A stretch of DNA of 64,000 nt from Ilumatobacter sp963746265 (GCA_963746265.1 CAVVAM010000013.1:124001-188000), one strand, 5' to 3'. Counted from the stretch's first letter, positions 14,329 through 23,488 are shown. Translations and numbers: made by a program. The notes: generated from the letters alone by a model not told the origin.

Positions 14329-14441
14329 GTTGACTCCTCGAACCGTGTGGCCCGGGTCGAGGCGTCGAGCCTGCACGGGGCGACAGCGCTACTGGCCGTC
14401 CTGCCCAAACGAGGCGACTCATCCCAAGTAGCCAAAGCATA
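14329..14441 (-). promoter_or_regulatory. Candidate structured leader, copy A
   Basis: A -10-like TATGCT (14441-14436) is followed by about 100 bases before the ATG at 14328. The central part closely resembles the leader at 18257-18371: both contain TTGGGC, one base, GGACGGCCA, then GCTGTCGCCC and GCAGGCT. The RNA can form GGGC-2 nt-GACGGC paired with GCTGTC-GCCC, with a 7-base loop here and a 9-base loop in copy B. No known riboswitch is recognised. Confidence 0.45.
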
Positions 14442-14560
14442 CAGCCGATCCGGCCGGACAGGATGGTCGCCGGCAACCGCGGCGAGCGTCGTTCACGACG
14501 GTACGGTTGCGGTCGTCGTCATCCCGACGGCGAGCACGATCAACGTGAACCGGGGGTTCC

Positions 14561-16054
14561 ATGGATGCGCTCCGGATGACACGGTGTGACGCGGTGCGCT
14601 TCGTTCCCGATGCGCGTCGGGTGATCACGAAACCTTTCCTGCCCCGCGAGGAGCTCGATGCGGACGGGTCGTCGCGCCTGCGGATCGTGCTCGAACGGAT
14701 CATGGCGATGTCGGAGCACGAGGTGACCGCCACGCTCGTCGCCGCTCGCGACGGGTTCGCCTTGCGGCATCGGGATCTCGACGCCGTGATCGACCGCAAC
14801 TTCGCGATCGTCGCGACTCGACTCGACGACGTCGAACTGCTCGTGGCCCCGCTCTCGCTCGAGCGGCGACGCTTGATCGGCGCCTACTTCACGCACGAGT
14901 ACTCGATCGAGGCGGCTGCGCTCGGAAATCCCTCGATCGTCGCAGCCCCCGATCAATCAGGGCTCGACTCCGGCGAAGTTCGGTTCATCATGAGCCTCCG
15001 TGCGATCGGCGAAGGGCACATCTCATCCATCGAGTTCCGATCGGGCGTCGTCACGGCGGACGCCGGGGTGCGGCTCGACCCGGTCAGCCCGTTCGCGGCG
15101 ACCGGAGAGCGGACACCGCACGCGTACGACAAGAGATTCTTCACGACGAAGCTCGACGACCTGGCGATGTTGAACGAGATCGAGGAACGCATCCTCGGTC
15201 GGTTGGAGGACCGGTTCACGATGGTGGAACTCGAGGCCGCGATCGCAGCCCTCGACGACGAAGGCATCGAGCGGTCGATCTCAGGTGAGACGACCCACGT
15301 GCTGCACTGGTTGGCGTCGTCGAACTACCGCACGTCATTCCCGGCAACGATCGACGTCTCCGAGCGGGTCTTGTTCCCGAGCGGCCCGACCGAGAGCCAA
15401 GGTATGGAAGACGCTCGATTCGTCCGCTTCGTCGACGATGACGGTGCCGTCACCTACTACGCGACCTACACCGCGTTCGATGGTCATCAGATCCTGCCGC
15501 AATTGCTCGAGACGGCCGACTTCACCGAGTTCCGCGTCGCGACACTCAGCGGTCGTGCCGCCCACAACAAGGGCATGGCGATCTTCCCGCGCCGGATCGA
15601 CGGCAACTTCGTGGCGCTGGGCCGCCACGACAGCGTGAACAACTTCATCATGACGTCGAGCGACATCCGGGTGTGGCGCGAGGCGACCGTGATCCAGGAG
15701 CCAGAGCGCCCCTGGGAGCTGATGCAGCTCGGCAACTGCGGATCACCACTCGAGACGGAGGCGGGCTGGCTCGTGATCACCCACGGCGTCGGGCCGTTCC
15801 GGCGCTACACGCTCGGCGCGCTCCTGCTCGACCTCGTCGATCCGAGCCAGGTGATCGGCCACCTGAAGGACCCGCTGCTCAGCCCGGACGACGACGAACG
15901 CGACGGCTATGTGCCCAACGTCGTGTACTCGTGCGGCGGCATGATCCACGGAGAGCATCTCGTGTTGCCGTACGGCTACGCGGACGTCGGGGCGCGCATC
16001 GCCACGATCCGCGTCGACGAGCTGCTCAGCCGGTTGACCAGCTCGGGCCGCTGA
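14561..16054 (+). CDS. GH130 family glycosidase/phosphorylase
   Basis: The 497-residue protein ends in a five-bladed-propeller-like GH130 domain, seen from SQGMEDARFVRF, HNKGMAIFPRRIDG, LGNCGSPLETEAGW and GYVPNVVYSCGG. GH130 enzymes phosphorolyse or hydrolyse beta-mannosides. The N-terminal 200 residues are less familiar. No signal peptide, so probably cytoplasmic. The ATG at 14561 follows a G-rich site. A possible promoter with TACGGT at 14502-14507 lies upstream. Next to it are a toroid protein and two GT4 genes, a grouping suggesting a mannose-containing glycan or glycoside, which is inference. Confidence 0.85.
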   Translation: MDALRMTRCDAVRFVPDARRVITKPFLPREELDADGSSRLRIVLERIMAMSEHEVTATLVAARDGFALRHRDLDAVIDRNFAIVATRLDDVELLVAPLSLERRRLIGAYFTHEYSIEAAALGNPSIVAAPDQSGLDSGEVRFIMSLRAIGEGHISSIEFRSGVVTADAGVRLDPVSPFAATGERTPHAYDKRFFTTKLDDLAMLNEIEERILGRLEDRFTMVELEAAIAALDDEGIERSISGETTHVLHWLASSNYRTSFPATIDVSERVLFPSGPTESQGMEDARFVRFVDDDGAVTYYATYTAFDGHQILPQLLETADFTEFRVATLSGRAAHNKGMAIFPRRIDGNFVALGRHDSVNNFIMTSSDIRVWREATVIQEPERPWELMQLGNCGSPLETEAGWLVITHGVGPFRRYTLGALLLDLVDPSQVIGHLKDPLLSPDDDERDGYVPNVVYSCGGMIHGEHLVLPYGYADVGARIATIRVDELLSRLTSSGR

Positions 16055-17075
16055 CCGAAGCCTGCCCCTGACCCGTGCCCGCCGGTCGGGGAGCATGCTG
16101 CAGTGTGGAGATGAGTGACAGCGTCGACTCGGCCCCCTGATTGAGGTTGGGGCCCGTCGGGGTCAACCCGTCGTAGCCGCCGTTCGTCTCGGCGTCCCAC
16201 ATCACCGCGCCGACGTCGTTGTGGCCGGCGAACCAGGCGATCGCGAGATCGACTCCTCGGCGCCAGTCGTCGTCGCCCGTCACCGCATGGGCTCGCGCGC
16301 AGGCGTCTGCCAGCGCGGCGATCTCGATCGGCTGCTGATCGAACCGCTGTGCGACGTCCTTTCGGCTCGCACCACCGGTGGGTGTCGATGAGAGATGCCC
16401 ATCGATGGTCTCTCGTTCGAGGAGCCAGCGCAGGAGCCTCAGCCCGTCGTCGACGACATCGGGCCGATCGAGCACCTGGCCCGCTGCGATGAGGGCTTCG
16501 GGCAACGCTGCGTTGGCGTACGACAAGCGAGGTTCGGGCCATGGCCAAATCGGCTCGGTCGACACTGGTCCGATCTTGGTGATCGTGTCGGCGAGCAGGT
16601 CGCGGGCGCGCTGGTGGCGGTCGTCGTGCTCCGCGACCTCGGCGGCGCCGAGTGCGGCGAACGCCATCGCCCGGCGGTGCGGCGAGCGTTGCTTGACGCC
16701 GTGGTTGAAATAGGACATGGCACTCGCACGCATCCAGTCCTCGGGGGCACGGTTCGCTGCGGTGCCGAACGCCCACACGCTGCGACCCCAGCAGTCCTCG
16801 ACGCCATGGCGGCCCTGCCAGCGACCGGTCGCGGCGCGGCGATTGCGAGTGCGCCCCGTCGTGCTCTGCGACGCCGCCAAGAACCGGAATGCGGTCCGGC
16901 CGAGCTCGCGCACTGCCTGACTGCGATCGGGTTCACGGACGGCGACGATCAGGAGCCGAGCCACGTCGTCGGTGCAGTATCCGTGTTCACGTCGTGGTTC
17001 GGCGTGATCGGCATGTTCGAAGATCCCGATGCTGTCGCTCATCGACAGCACGTGGCCGAACGACGGCAACGTCAC
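16026..17075 (-). CDS. Alpha/alpha-toroid protein of a glycosyltransferase cluster
   Basis: A 349-residue soluble protein with repeated helix pairs. Characteristic segments are REHGYCTDDVARLL, EDCWGRSVWAFG, RLSYANAALPEALI and FAGHNDVGAVMWDAETNGGYDGL. This matches the six-hairpin-type proteins found beside GT4 and GH130 genes. The role is unproven: glycoside hydrolase/epimerase-like or a scaffold. The GTG start overlaps the preceding GT4 stop by 4 bases (GTGA). The 3' end overlaps the convergent GH130 gene by 29 bases. Confidence 0.75.
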   Translation of the reverse strand: MTLPSFGHVLSMSDSIGIFEHADHAEPRREHGYCTDDVARLLIVAVREPDRSQAVRELGRTAFRFLAASQSTTGRTRNRRAATGRWQGRHGVEDCWGRSVWAFGTAANRAPEDWMRASAMSYFNHGVKQRSPHRRAMAFAALGAAEVAEHDDRHQRARDLLADTITKIGPVSTEPIWPWPEPRLSYANAALPEALIAAGQVLDRPDVVDDGLRLLRWLLERETIDGHLSSTPTGGASRKDVAQRFDQQPIEIAALADACARAHAVTGDDDWRRGVDLAIAWFAGHNDVGAVMWDAETNGGYDGLTPTGPNLNQGAESTLSLISTLQHAPRPAGTGQGQASVSGPSWSTG

Positions 17076-18256
17076 GACACCACCGATGATCGTGCCACCA
17101 GAAGACCATCGGCGAGCATCGCGTACCGGCGCGCCACCGCGGACCACGACAGGCCGGGCGCCAGACGGCGGGCCTCGGCCGCCATCGAGGCCGCCAGCCC
17201 AGGGTCGGTCAAGACCGACCGGATCGCGGCTGCGAGCGCGACCGGATCCCGTTGCGGCACGACGATGCCTGCGCCACTCGCCAGCAACTCGACGGCGTGC
17301 GGGAAGGCCGTGGAGACCACCGGTCGTCCCGCTGCCACTGCGTCCACCAAGACCCCGGACGTCACCTGATCGCGGGAGTCGTAGGGAAGCACGACCAGAT
17401 CGGCGGACTGGATCAGGTCGGTCAACGAGACGAGATCCCGGTAGGCATCGTCGAAGATCACGTGAGTCGCCGAACCCGATCCGGCGGCCCGATCGACGAG
17501 CATCTCGCGATACTCCTCACCGTTTCGTTCCCGTACCTTGGGATGTGTCGCGCCGGCGATGACGTACTCCGGCCGGGGCTCCAGATCGCTCAGCTCGGAG
17601 ACGGCATCGATCGCCCACTCGATGCCCTTGCCGGGGCCCAACAGACCCCAGGTCAACAGCCGAGGGCGGCCGTCGATCGGCGGTGATCGTCGACACCCGT
17701 TCGGTTCGGCAGACGGCGTCGCCGCACCGTGCGGTATCAGCGAGACCTTCGCACGATCGACGTCGAAGCCCGCGAACAGTCGCATCTGCGCCGTCTCCGT
17801 CATCACGATGACGGCGGCGGCCGCCGCGCACACCCGTTCGAGCACCACTCGCTGGTTCGTCGTCGGTTCACTCAAGACGGTGTGTGCCACGACCACGATC
17901 GGCGCATCGAGCGCGCCGATCAGCTCCACGATCGACTCTCCGTCGAGTCCGTCGTACAAGCCGTACTCGTGCTGGACGATCACGACGTCGTTGGCGTTCA
18001 ACGCTTCGACCACAGCCGCACGATCCGACGGCGTGTGGTCGCCGAGCGATGCGACCACCAACACGTCCTCGACGTCGGGTGACGCGCCACACCGCACCAC
18101 GTCGACCGAAGCGCCATCGGCGATCAGACCGGCTGCCAGCGCAGCGGAGAACGTCGCGATTCCACACGAGGTCGGCGGGAAGGTCGAGAGGATCCCGAAG
18201 GATCGAACATGGCCCTCGCCCGTGGAAACGAGCGGGGCCGAAACGGCGGTGTGCAC
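17072..18256 (-). CDS. GT4-type glycosyltransferase
   Basis: The 394-residue protein has the two Rossmann-like halves of GT-B enzymes: ILSTFPPTSCGIATFSAAL at the front, VIVQHEYGLYDGL, the acceptor/donor hinge LIPHGAATP, the second-domain LLTWGLLGPGKGIEWAID and the late SADLVVLPYDS...TSGVLVDAVAAGRPV region. It would transfer a sugar from a nucleotide donor; specificity cannot be read. The GTG at 18256 is chosen because AAGGAG lies 7 bases upstream. The leader matches the one at 14329-14441. Operon with the toroid gene. Confidence 0.85.
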   Translation of the reverse strand: MHTAVSAPLVSTGEGHVRSFGILSTFPPTSCGIATFSAALAAGLIADGASVDVVRCGASPDVEDVLVVASLGDHTPSDRAAVVEALNANDVVIVQHEYGLYDGLDGESIVELIGALDAPIVVVAHTVLSEPTTNQRVVLERVCAAAAAVIVMTETAQMRLFAGFDVDRAKVSLIPHGAATPSAEPNGCRRSPPIDGRPRLLTWGLLGPGKGIEWAIDAVSELSDLEPRPEYVIAGATHPKVRERNGEEYREMLVDRAAGSGSATHVIFDDAYRDLVSLTDLIQSADLVVLPYDSRDQVTSGVLVDAVAAGRPVVSTAFPHAVELLASGAGIVVPQRDPVALAAAIRSVLTDPGLAASMAAEARRLAPGLSWSAVARRYAMLADGLLVARSSVVS

Positions 18257-18371
18257 GACGGAACTCCTTGTTCGGCTCGGTCGATGCGACAAGCCTGCGA
18301 AGGGCGACAGCATCGAGATGGCCGTCCAGCCCAAGCGGGCGCACGCGTCCAAGAGAGGTGACCTCACTGTA
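18257..18371 (-). promoter_or_regulatory. Candidate structured leader, copy B
   Basis: A -10-like TACAGT (18371-18366) is followed by about 105 bases before the GTG at 18256, with AAGGAG near the end. The core is shared with copy A at 14329-14441. GGGC can pair with the GCCC downstream (aptamer-like stem) or with an upstream GCCC in GCCCGCTTGGGC, giving alternative folds. The opposite-strand ATG used for the next GT4 gene falls within this element. Confidence 0.45.
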
Positions 18372-19475
18372 CTGGCCAGCTTCCCGATCCGCGTCGGTAC
18401 CCTGGGCCCCATTCCCGCTCGCCACCACGGCGCCGACCCCGGTCCACCACTCCGGGTCGCGGTGCTCGCTCCGATCGCCTGGCGAACCCCGCCGCGTCAC
18501 TACGGGCCCTGGGAGCAGTTCGCATCGCTCCTGACCGAGGGCCTGGTCGCGGCCGGTCACGCCGTCACTCTGTTCGCCACGGCAGATTCCGTCACCGCCG
18601 CGCACCTCCACGGCACCGTCACGGGCGGCTGGTCCGACGACCCCACGATCGAACCGAAGGTCGCCGAATGCCTCCACATCGCCGCCGTCTTCGAGCGCGC
18701 CGACGAGTTCGACCTGATCCACAACGGATTCGACTTCCTCCCGCTCACCTACAGCGGCCTCGTCGACACGCCGGTGATCACGACGATCCACGGGTTCTCC
18801 TCGCCCCGCATCCTCTCGGTCTACGAGCGCTACGACGCCACCACGCACTACGTCGCGATCAGCGACGCCGACCGGCACCCGGATCTGCGCTACGCCGCCA
18901 CCATCCACCACGGCATCGACACGGCTGCGTTCTCCGTACATCCGGCACCGGGGGATCACCTCGTGTTCTTCGGGCGCATCCACCCTGACAAGGGCACTGC
19001 GCACGCGATCGAGGTCGCCCGGCGAACCGGACGACGGCTCGACATCGCCGGCATCATCCAGGACGAGCAGTACTTCCGCGAGCAGGTCGAACCCCACATC
19101 GACGGCGAACACGTGAGGTACCTCGGCCCCGTGGGCGCGGCCGATCGAGCCACGGTGCTCGGAGGTGCGCACGCCCTGCTCCACCTGATCGACTTCGACG
19201 AGCCATTCGGATTCAGCGTCGTCGAAGCGATGGCGTGCGGTACCCCGGTCATCGCGAACGCCCGTGGTTCCATGGCCGAACTGATCGACCACGACACCAC
19301 CGGCTACCTCGTCACCAACCTCGACGAGGCCGTCGAAGCGGTCGGTCGCGCAGGTGGCCTCGACCGGGACGCGATCCGCGCGGCCACCGTGATCCGCTTC
19401 GACGCCGCAACGATGATCGACGCGTACGTCGCCACATACCGATTGTTGCTCGCTCCGAGCCGCCGATCGAACTGA
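18318..19475 (+). CDS. GT4 family glycosyltransferase
   Basis: A GT-B glycosyltransferase with RVAVLAPIAWRTPPRHYGPW at the nucleotide-sugar domain entrance, the hinge IHHGIDTAAF, the second-domain GRIHPDKGTAHAIEVARR and the EX7E motif DEPFGFSVVEAMACGTPVI. Together with the divergent GT4 and GH130 it forms a carbohydrate island. The start is uncertain. The ATG at 18318 gives 385 residues but sits inside the leader element of the opposite strand; a -10-like TACCCT (18398-18403) points to initiation near an in-frame ATT at 18411, just before the conserved domain. Confidence 0.87.
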   Translation: MAVQPKRAHASKRGDLTVLASFPIRVGTLGPIPARHHGADPGPPLRVAVLAPIAWRTPPRHYGPWEQFASLLTEGLVAAGHAVTLFATADSVTAAHLHGTVTGGWSDDPTIEPKVAECLHIAAVFERADEFDLIHNGFDFLPLTYSGLVDTPVITTIHGFSSPRILSVYERYDATTHYVAISDADRHPDLRYAATIHHGIDTAAFSVHPAPGDHLVFFGRIHPDKGTAHAIEVARRTGRRLDIAGIIQDEQYFREQVEPHIDGEHVRYLGPVGAADRATVLGGAHALLHLIDFDEPFGFSVVEAMACGTPVIANARGSMAELIDHDTTGYLVTNLDEAVEAVGRAGGLDRDAIRAATVIRFDAATMIDAYVATYRLLLAPSRRSN

Positions 19476-19741
19476 GCCGCGGGTCGCGACGCCGTCCCGT
19501 CGTCACGATGCCCGATCCGAACGAGTCCACCAGATCGACCCGTGGGACCATGGCCTCCGCACCGAGCCGTCGAACTCCGTGCCACGCTGTTCGTGTCACC
19601 ACCGGAACACGGCGTTCGCCCGAACGGGCCCCGACGATGCGGAGCGGCCTCGGGTCGGCGACGACCCGCAGCGTCACACGCACCACCGCCGAACGACTCG
19701 TTGCCCGAAGAACAGCGCCCTGCGTGGGGGGTGGCGACGGG

Positions 19742-19747
19742 TATCGT
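19742..19747 (+). promoter_or_regulatory. -10 element of a probable leaderless proS mRNA
   Basis: TATCGT is followed by exactly 6 bases and the GTG of proS, so transcription would begin at or next to the start codon. The same geometry recurs across the window. The 266 bases before it (19476-19741) show no clear gene. Confidence 0.45.
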
Positions 19748-19753
19748 CGCAGC

Positions 19754-21520
19754 GTGCTTCGCATGTCGACTCTCTTCCTCCGAACGCTCCGCGACGACCC
19801 GGCGGACGCCGAGGTGCCGTCGCACCGGTTGCTGGTCCGCGCCGGGTACATCCGCCGTGCCGCTCCCGGCGGCTTCACCTGGCTGCCGCTCGGCTGGATC
19901 GTCTACCGCAACGTGGAGCGGATCGTTCGTGAGGAGATGGACGCGGCCGGGTTCCAGGAGGTGCACTTCCCCGCACTCCTCCCGAAGGAACCGTACGAGG
20001 CGACCGGTCGCTACGAGGACTACGGCGACAACCTGTTCCGTCTGCAGGATCGCCATGGCAACGATTTCCTGCTGGCACCGACGCACGAGGAGATGTTCAC
20101 GCTGGTCGTCAAGGACCTGCTCGGTTCGTACAAGGACCTGCCGCTGTCGATCTACCAGATCCAGACGAAGTATCGAGACGAGGCCCGGCCTCGTGCCGGT
20201 CTGCTGCGCGGCCGCGAGTTCGTCATGAAGGACTCCTACAGCTTCGATCTCGACGACCAGGCGTTCATGCGTTCGTACGAGGCACACCGCGACGCGTACA
20301 TCAAGACGTTCGACCGCCTCGGGCTGCCGGTCGTGATCGTGTCGGCGATGTCGGGGGCGATGGGCGGTTCGGCATCGGAGGAGTTCCTCGCGCCGGCCGA
20401 GGTGGGCGAGGACGCGTACGTTCGTTGCACGTCGTGCGACTATGCCGCCAACGTGGAGGCGGTTCGGGTGCCCGTTCCGGACACGGTCCCGTTCGACGAC
20501 GACCGCCCACCGACCGTGGTCGACACACCCGACACGCCCACCATCCAAACGCTCGTCGACCATCTCGACGCCCACCCGGAGTTCGCCCGCCCCGATGGGC
20601 GGTCGTGGACCGCCGCCGACACGATGAAGAACGTCATCGTCAAGCTGCGCCATCCCGATGGTTCCACCGAGCCCCTCGCGATCGGCGTGCCGGGTGACCG
20701 TGAGGTCGACCTCAAGCGACTGGGCGCGCAGGTCGAACCGGCCGAGGTCGAACCGTTCGACGAAGCCGACTTCGCCGAGAATGCGGCGCTGGTGAAGGGC
20801 TACATCGGGCCGGGAGTGCTCGGCGCCGGCAACTCGTCGGGCATCCGGTTCCTGGTCGACCCGCGGATCGTCGACGGCACACGCTGGGTCACCGGCGCCG
20901 ACGCGCCCGGCCGGCACGTGATCGATCTGACCGCCGGCCGCGACTTCACACCGGACGGCGTGATCGAAGCGGCCGAGGTGCGCTCCGGAGACATCTGTCC
21001 GACGTGCGGGGGCGATCTGGAGATCGCCCGGGGAATCGAGATGGGCCACATCTTCCAGCTCGGGCGCAAGTACTCCGAGGCGCTCGGCCTCCAGGTGCAG
21101 GACGAGTCCGGGAAGCGCATCACACCCACGATGGGTTCCTACGGCATCGGCGTCTCGCGTGCGGTGGCCGCGCTCGCGGAGGCGAACCACGACGACATCG
21201 GTCTGATCTGGCCGCGCGAGGTGTCGCCCGCCGATGTCCACCTCGTGATCGCAGGCAAGGAGGGTGGCCCGCAACGGCCGGCCGCCGAGGAGCTCGCCGC
21301 GGCGATGGAAGCGTCCGGCCTGCGGGTGCTGTTCGACGACCGCGAGGGTGTCTCCCCCGGTGTGCGCTTCAAGGACGCCGAGTTGATCGGCGTCCCCACG
21401 ATCGTCGTGGTCGGCCGCGGCATCGCCGACGGCCTCGTCGAGGTCAAGGATCGCCGCAGCGGCGAACGTCAGGACCTCCCCGTCGGCGACGTCGTCGCCC
21501 ACCTGACGTCGCTGGTCTGA
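19754..21520 (+). CDS. proS: Prolyl-tRNA synthetase
   Basis: Charges tRNA-Pro with proline. The 588 residues contain the class II motifs (motif 2 region around TKYRDEARPRAGLLRGREF, motif 3 in GSYGIGVSRAVAALAE), a YbaK-like editing insertion between about residues 230 and 390, and a C-terminal anticodon-binding domain. The opening MSTLFLRTLRDDPADAEVPS is the usual bacterial-type N-terminus. I use the GTG at 19754 because it lies 6 bases after a -10-like element; the ATG three codons later (19763) is the alternative. Confidence 0.96.
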   Translation: MLRMSTLFLRTLRDDPADAEVPSHRLLVRAGYIRRAAPGGFTWLPLGWIVYRNVERIVREEMDAAGFQEVHFPALLPKEPYEATGRYEDYGDNLFRLQDRHGNDFLLAPTHEEMFTLVVKDLLGSYKDLPLSIYQIQTKYRDEARPRAGLLRGREFVMKDSYSFDLDDQAFMRSYEAHRDAYIKTFDRLGLPVVIVSAMSGAMGGSASEEFLAPAEVGEDAYVRCTSCDYAANVEAVRVPVPDTVPFDDDRPPTVVDTPDTPTIQTLVDHLDAHPEFARPDGRSWTAADTMKNVIVKLRHPDGSTEPLAIGVPGDREVDLKRLGAQVEPAEVEPFDEADFAENAALVKGYIGPGVLGAGNSSGIRFLVDPRIVDGTRWVTGADAPGRHVIDLTAGRDFTPDGVIEAAEVRSGDICPTCGGDLEIARGIEMGHIFQLGRKYSEALGLQVQDESGKRITPTMGSYGIGVSRAVAALAEANHDDIGLIWPREVSPADVHLVIAGKEGGPQRPAAEELAAAMEASGLRVLFDDREGVSPGVRFKDAELIGVPTIVVVGRGIADGLVEVKDRRSGERQDLPVGDVVAHLTSLV

Positions 21521-21863
21521 TCGACCCTCCGCCGACCGGTTCCGACCAGGACCGTCCCGGCCGGCACACCGGAGGCGTCACGGATCGGCCGTCGGGGTGG
21601 GAACATTCTCCGATTTCACCGTGGTGACGGGTTCTCGTGTTGGTGGGTTCTCCGCGTTCGTGGGTTCTCGTGTCGGTGGGTTCTCTGCGTTCGTGGGTTC
21701 TCCGCGTTCGTGGGTTCTCCGTGTTGGTGGGTCTTCCGTCTCGGCGGTTCGGTCCGACGATCCCGTCACCGTCAGGCCACGGCGACGCAACCGCATTCGT
21801 GGACTCCGCTCCGACCGGGATGTGGGCCCCTCCGGTGGCGGCGTGCTCGCCTCGGGCGGTTGG
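21521..21863. other. Gene-free interval containing a minisatellite
   Basis: The 343 bases between proS and the convergent broken gene hold no convincing gene. A minus-strand frame through it merely translates the 17-bp repeats. No terminator with a T-run was seen. The main content is the repeat array at 21629-21735. Confidence 0.6.
21629..21735. repeat. Six-copy 16-17-bp tandem repeat
   Basis: Units begin GGGTTCTC and continue with variants of CGCGTTCGT or GTGTTGGT; six copies follow head to tail and a decayed seventh begins GGGTCTTCC. Units of 16 and 17 bases alternate, so no reading frame is kept, which argues against a coding role. It lies in the gap downstream of two convergent genes. 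Confidence 0.85.
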
Positions 21864-23216
21864 CTAGGTCCCGATCCACACGTAGACGGTGCCGTCGCTG
21901 TCGAGGGCAACGATGTCGTCGCCGAGCACTCCCATGCCGAGGTAGTCGGAGATCGCTCGGTGGGTCTCCCACTGCGCTGCGTCCTCGGAGAACATCAACA
22001 GGTTGCGGTCGCGCTCCGTGGGTGTGCCCTCTTGGATGGCACTGACGAGGAACCCGTCGTCGATGACGGCGATGTCACCGATGCGGGTCGTTCGCTGCTG
22101 GAATGCCGGGTCATCGGAGATCCCGATCTCGTCCCAGTTCGTGCCGTTGTTGGTGGAGACCCAGGCCGTCGGGAAGGTGTCGCCGTAGCGGTCGATCAGG
22201 AGCCAGGTGTCGTCGCCGGCAGCGAAGGGTGCGACTCCCCAGGATTCCATTTCCAGGGCGAGGACCTCGGCCGGGGGAGGGTTCTCGGCGTCGATCTCGG
22301 TCCAGTGCAACCCGTCACCGGACGTGAACACCCTCGCAGGACCCTCGCAGGACCCTCGTCGGGCTCACCGCCCATTGCCATCCACCCCGAGTCATCGGAC
22401 GCCACGGTGAGCGCTTCCTGACGCGGCAGGTCGGTGTCGACCCAGTTGCGGCCATCATCGGAGAACCACACCAGCGCCTTCACGTAGGGCACCCGTTCCG
22501 AGTCTTCGACGACGAGGTCGAAGTGGAGGACGAAGCCGCCAGGGCCGGCAACGACGTCGACGTCGAACACGAACCCCACCTCGTTGGCGGGGGAGGTCGA
22601 TCTGTTCCCAACCGGAGCCGTCCGCAGCGAACGCAACCACCGGCCGATCGTCGGCGTCGACGACCGCAACGAAGCCCTGCGGACCAGCCGCCACCACGGG
22701 CTCCCCGCCAGATACCCCGGACAGGCCGACGCCCGGCTTCCACTCGTAGCCGACGGTCCCGTCGTCGGCCACCACCACCGACATGTCCCTGGCCGGCTCC
22801 CACTCGTAGCCGTCATCGGAGTAGAGCGCCAACACCGAATGATCGGGCGTCCTGCCCGGAGCCAGGCCCACGACCACCACCGTCTCATCGGCGGCAGCCA
22901 GCGACCCAGAGATCATCGGCAGACGCCTGGCTGCCACCCACCGGCTGCCGTACCGCTGCCCGGCGGCCTCCGTGCCAGTGATCACACGGGGCGTCGTTGC
23001 TGCCAGTTCGTCTTCCAGGTCGTCGATCCGCAACTCGGCGGCCGCCGGATCCTGCGATGCGTCCTCGGCGCGCTCTCGTTCCGACGCGGCCCAGATCCCG
23101 AAACCCGCTACGCCCACCACGAGCACCGCGGCCATAGCCGACCCGAACACAGCTCGACGGTTGCGCTGCCCCACGTGACCCACCGGCGAGGATCGTTCCT
23201 CGACATGCACCATCAT
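21864..23216 (-). pseudogene. Membrane-anchored BNR-repeat-like protein gene with two frameshifts
   Basis: Three successive minus-strand frames encode one coherent protein. It starts at 23216 behind AAAGGAG, has one membrane segment (SAMAAVLVVGVAGFGIWAAS), a short coiled region, then sialidase-like repeats such as LYSDDGYEWEPA, WFSDDGRNWVDT and FTSGDGLHWTEID. Frame 1 is lost near 22590 in a run of five C; four would keep it open. Frame 2 is lost at 22330-22351, where an 11-base unit is duplicated; removing one copy restores reading. With both repairs the protein would be about 446 residues. Either a recent pseudogene or partly sequencing error. Confidence 0.75.
22330..22351. repeat. 11-bp direct duplication disrupting a gene
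   Basis: ACCCTCGCAGG occurs twice in tandem, followed by a partial third (ACCCTCG). Deleting one unit joins the flanking minus-strand frames into GEPDEGPARVFTSGDGLHW, so the duplication is the likely frameshift mutation. Confidence 0.8.
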
Positions 23217-23488
23217 CGGGGTCTCCTTTCCACCTCAACCCGTTCCTGCGTTGCAGGCCGGTCCGGCCCCGGAAGTCGGCCAAGAGCCATTCGCTCCCGC
23301 AACCCCATCGTCCCGACACGGCGCGTGGAGAGCGCTGGGAGATCCCATCCGCTCCCCCGGGTGATCATCCGCTCACCTCCACCCTCACCGTGAGCTACCA
23401 ACCCCAACCTGCCACGAGGCCACAACCACGACACCCAGAGCTGCGCCACCATTGCCGACGGTGCCACCAGCCGTCCGTCGTGGCGCAC

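Noticed and set aside
19312..19761. Minus-strand frame through the GT4-proS gap with fairly coding-like codons
   Set aside because: It overlaps the GT4 3' end antisense, has no ribosome site or recognisable domain, and G/C-rich intergenic DNA can mimic codon bias.
21578..21910. 110-residue minus-strand frame with ENPPTRE-like repeats
   Set aside because: It only translates the 16/17-bp minisatellite, whose mixed unit length does not preserve a frame, and it overlaps the end of the broken membrane protein gene.
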